This document shows, in pieces, positions 63,228 through 64,000 of a DNA stretch of 64,000 nt. The translations under genes and the position numbers were made by a program. Source of the DNA: CAYJEQ01 sp964371155 (GTDB taxonomy: Bacteria > Bacillota > Clostridia > Oscillospirales > Ruminococcaceae). Each line of letters opens with the position of its first letter. Positions within the stretch are counted from its first letter, which is position 1. A model generated the notes under the pieces. The model searched no databases. It was not told the origin of the DNA and saw only the letters and a program-made list of their open reading frames with translations. The stretch spans positions 89,134 through 153,133 of the forward strand of contig CAYJLI010000001.1 of assembly GCA_964371155.1 (NCBI GenBank), given 5' to 3'.

Positions 63228-63836
63228 TTACAATAAAGTAACATTTCTGATTTTCTCCAGATTTTCTTTATTGTCCACATCCACGAGTTCATTTAAATCC
63301 GACGGCTCAATCGAATTAATTTCTATATTTTCAGAATCTATTATATCTCTAAACCCCACATCACCATCTCTACTATCAATAGCTTTTAATATTGAGCTTG
63401 GGATTACTTTGGGGTTGCCTCCCGATATATCCCATACCGCTTTAGACTTTGATTTAAAAGCTTCTATGAGAGAGTTTATTGTTGCTTTTTTTAAGAGCGG
63501 TTGGTCGCAAACTATGAAAAGGCATCCGTCGGTATCAGAGATATGTTTTAGTCCTTGTTTTATTGAATAGGATTTGCTGATTGAGTCTATCATTACAAGC
63601 TTCACAGGATATTTTAAGGAAAGCTCTTCCACTTCTTCATATGCAGTAACAACCACCACTTCAAAGAGCTCATCAAATGGTAGTTTATCCATTGTGTGCT
63701 CAAAAAGTGTTTTGCCATTTAGCTTTTCAAGGAGCTTGTTTTCGCCATATCTACTACTGCTCCCTGCCGCAAGTACAATGCAAGAGATTATCGGCGCATT
63801 TTCCCTATTTAATTTTGCATCATGATTATTTAGCAT
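63228..63836 (-). CDS. MobA/MocA-like nucleotidyltransferase
   Basis: A 202-residue NTP transferase. The N-terminus has ISCIVLAAGSSSRYGENKLLEKLNGKTLFEH (pieces LAAGSSSRYGENKLL), the nucleotide loop; FIVCDQPLL carries the metal Asp; ISGGNPKVIPSSI and GDVGFRDII follow. Such proteins attach CMP or GMP to molybdopterin for molybdenum hydroxylases, often selenium-dependent ones. The ATG at 63836 is preferred over a GTG at 63845 because AAAGAGTG is then properly spaced. It is 186 bp upstream of the lyase gene, same strand. No molybdenum enzyme is within the window. Confidence 0.85.
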   Translation of the reverse strand: MLNNHDAKLNRENAPIISCIVLAAGSSSRYGENKLLEKLNGKTLFEHTMDKLPFDELFEVVVVTAYEEVEELSLKYPVKLVMIDSISKSYSIKQGLKHISDTDGCLFIVCDQPLLKKATINSLIEAFKSKSKAVWDISGGNPKVIPSSILKAIDSRDGDVGFRDIIDSENIEINSIEPSDLNELVDVDNKENLEKIRNVTLL

Positions 63837-63898
63837 CAAAATCACTCTTTCACTCTTATTTTAACGGTGCACAGCCTAAATAAATATCCACATTTGCA

Positions 63899-63935
63899 AA
63901 TTTGGATTAGATTTATTAAAAATCTAATCCAAATT
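63899..63935 (-). terminator. terminator after the truncated gene at the window end
   Basis: A 16-bp perfect stem (63899-63914 with 63920-63935), loop ATTAA, with a T-rich run on the minus strand. It separates the edge gene from the nucleotidyltransferase gene. Confidence 0.75.
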
Positions 63936-63944
63936 AGTTAATTA

Positions 63945-64000
63945 CTATATACGAGCTTTAATTCTTGCAAACACATCGGAAACAACGCCCTTGGATGCAC
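63945..64000 (-). CDS. C-terminal end of a gene cut by the window edge
   Basis: An open minus-strand frame enters from the edge, reads ASKGVVSDVFARIKARI and stops at 63945. It is followed by a terminator, as expected for a gene end. The other two frames on this strand also stop nearby, so the choice is not certain. I could not identify the family from 17 residues. Confidence 0.45.
   Translation of the reverse strand, partial: ASKGVVSDVFARIKARI

Overview
The window is AT-rich, gene-dense chromosomal DNA of an endospore-forming, chemotactic anaerobe of the Clostridia (Bacillota). Evidence for this is spoIIE, spoIID and cotJA-cotJB-cotJC; a CIRCE-controlled hrcA-grpE-dnaK-dnaJ group; lexA; two chemoreceptors; and Firmicute-style housekeeping genes (prmA-rsmE, gpsA-plsY, recD2-comF, typA, murA, rlmH, a class II aldolase). 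A run of 100 N (4629-4728) shows a draft scaffold. I cannot name the species. No rRNA, tRNA, CRISPR array or transposase gene was recognised.

Layout. 1-4.6 kb: cyclophilin lipoprotein, P-loop ATPase, prmA-rsmE. 4.8-10.8 kb: two chemoreceptors flanking a padR-DUF1700-envelope protein operon with a doubled operator. 10.9-16 kb: heat-shock group with two CIRCE sites; dnaJ is separated from dnaK by a structured repeat. 16-24 kb: tandem membrane GGDEF proteins, lexA, typA, spoIID, a DacF-type carboxypeptidase. 24-33 kb: lipid and envelope genes, tadA, rlmH, murA. 33-43 kb: recD2-comF, mreB, spoIIE with Spo0A-like boxes, aldolase, cotJABC.

43-64 kb is the catabolic part. A polar amino-acid ABC transporter, a FadR-type GntR regulator and an isocitrate lyase/PEP mutase-fold protein are divergent from a histidine ammonia-lyase whose MIO triad reads Ala-Cys-Gly. 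Next come two divergent uronate operons under a LacI regulator: lacI-uxaC-eda-kdgK and uxaA-uxaB-PanE-like-cyclase-YhcH. They give a complete route from galacturonate to pyruvate plus glyceraldehyde 3-phosphate. Last is an operon of a second ammonia-lyase-fold protein that lacks the MIO triad (Gly-Glu-Gly) and a BCCT betaine transporter, beside a MobA-like nucleotidyltransferase.

Main points for follow-up: (1) the MIO-less lyase plus BCCT pair, a candidate system for importing an aromatic amino-acid betaine (ergothioneine- or hercynine-like) and eliminating trimethylamine; (2) a 10-bp operator-like motif, ATGTAYACAA, at both promoters of the histidase locus and again in the leader of the MIO-less lyase, suggesting one GntR regulon; (3) a structured repeat of about 180 bp in two copies, with paired base changes in a stem, each copy bracketed by its own duplicated terminator-like palindrome.
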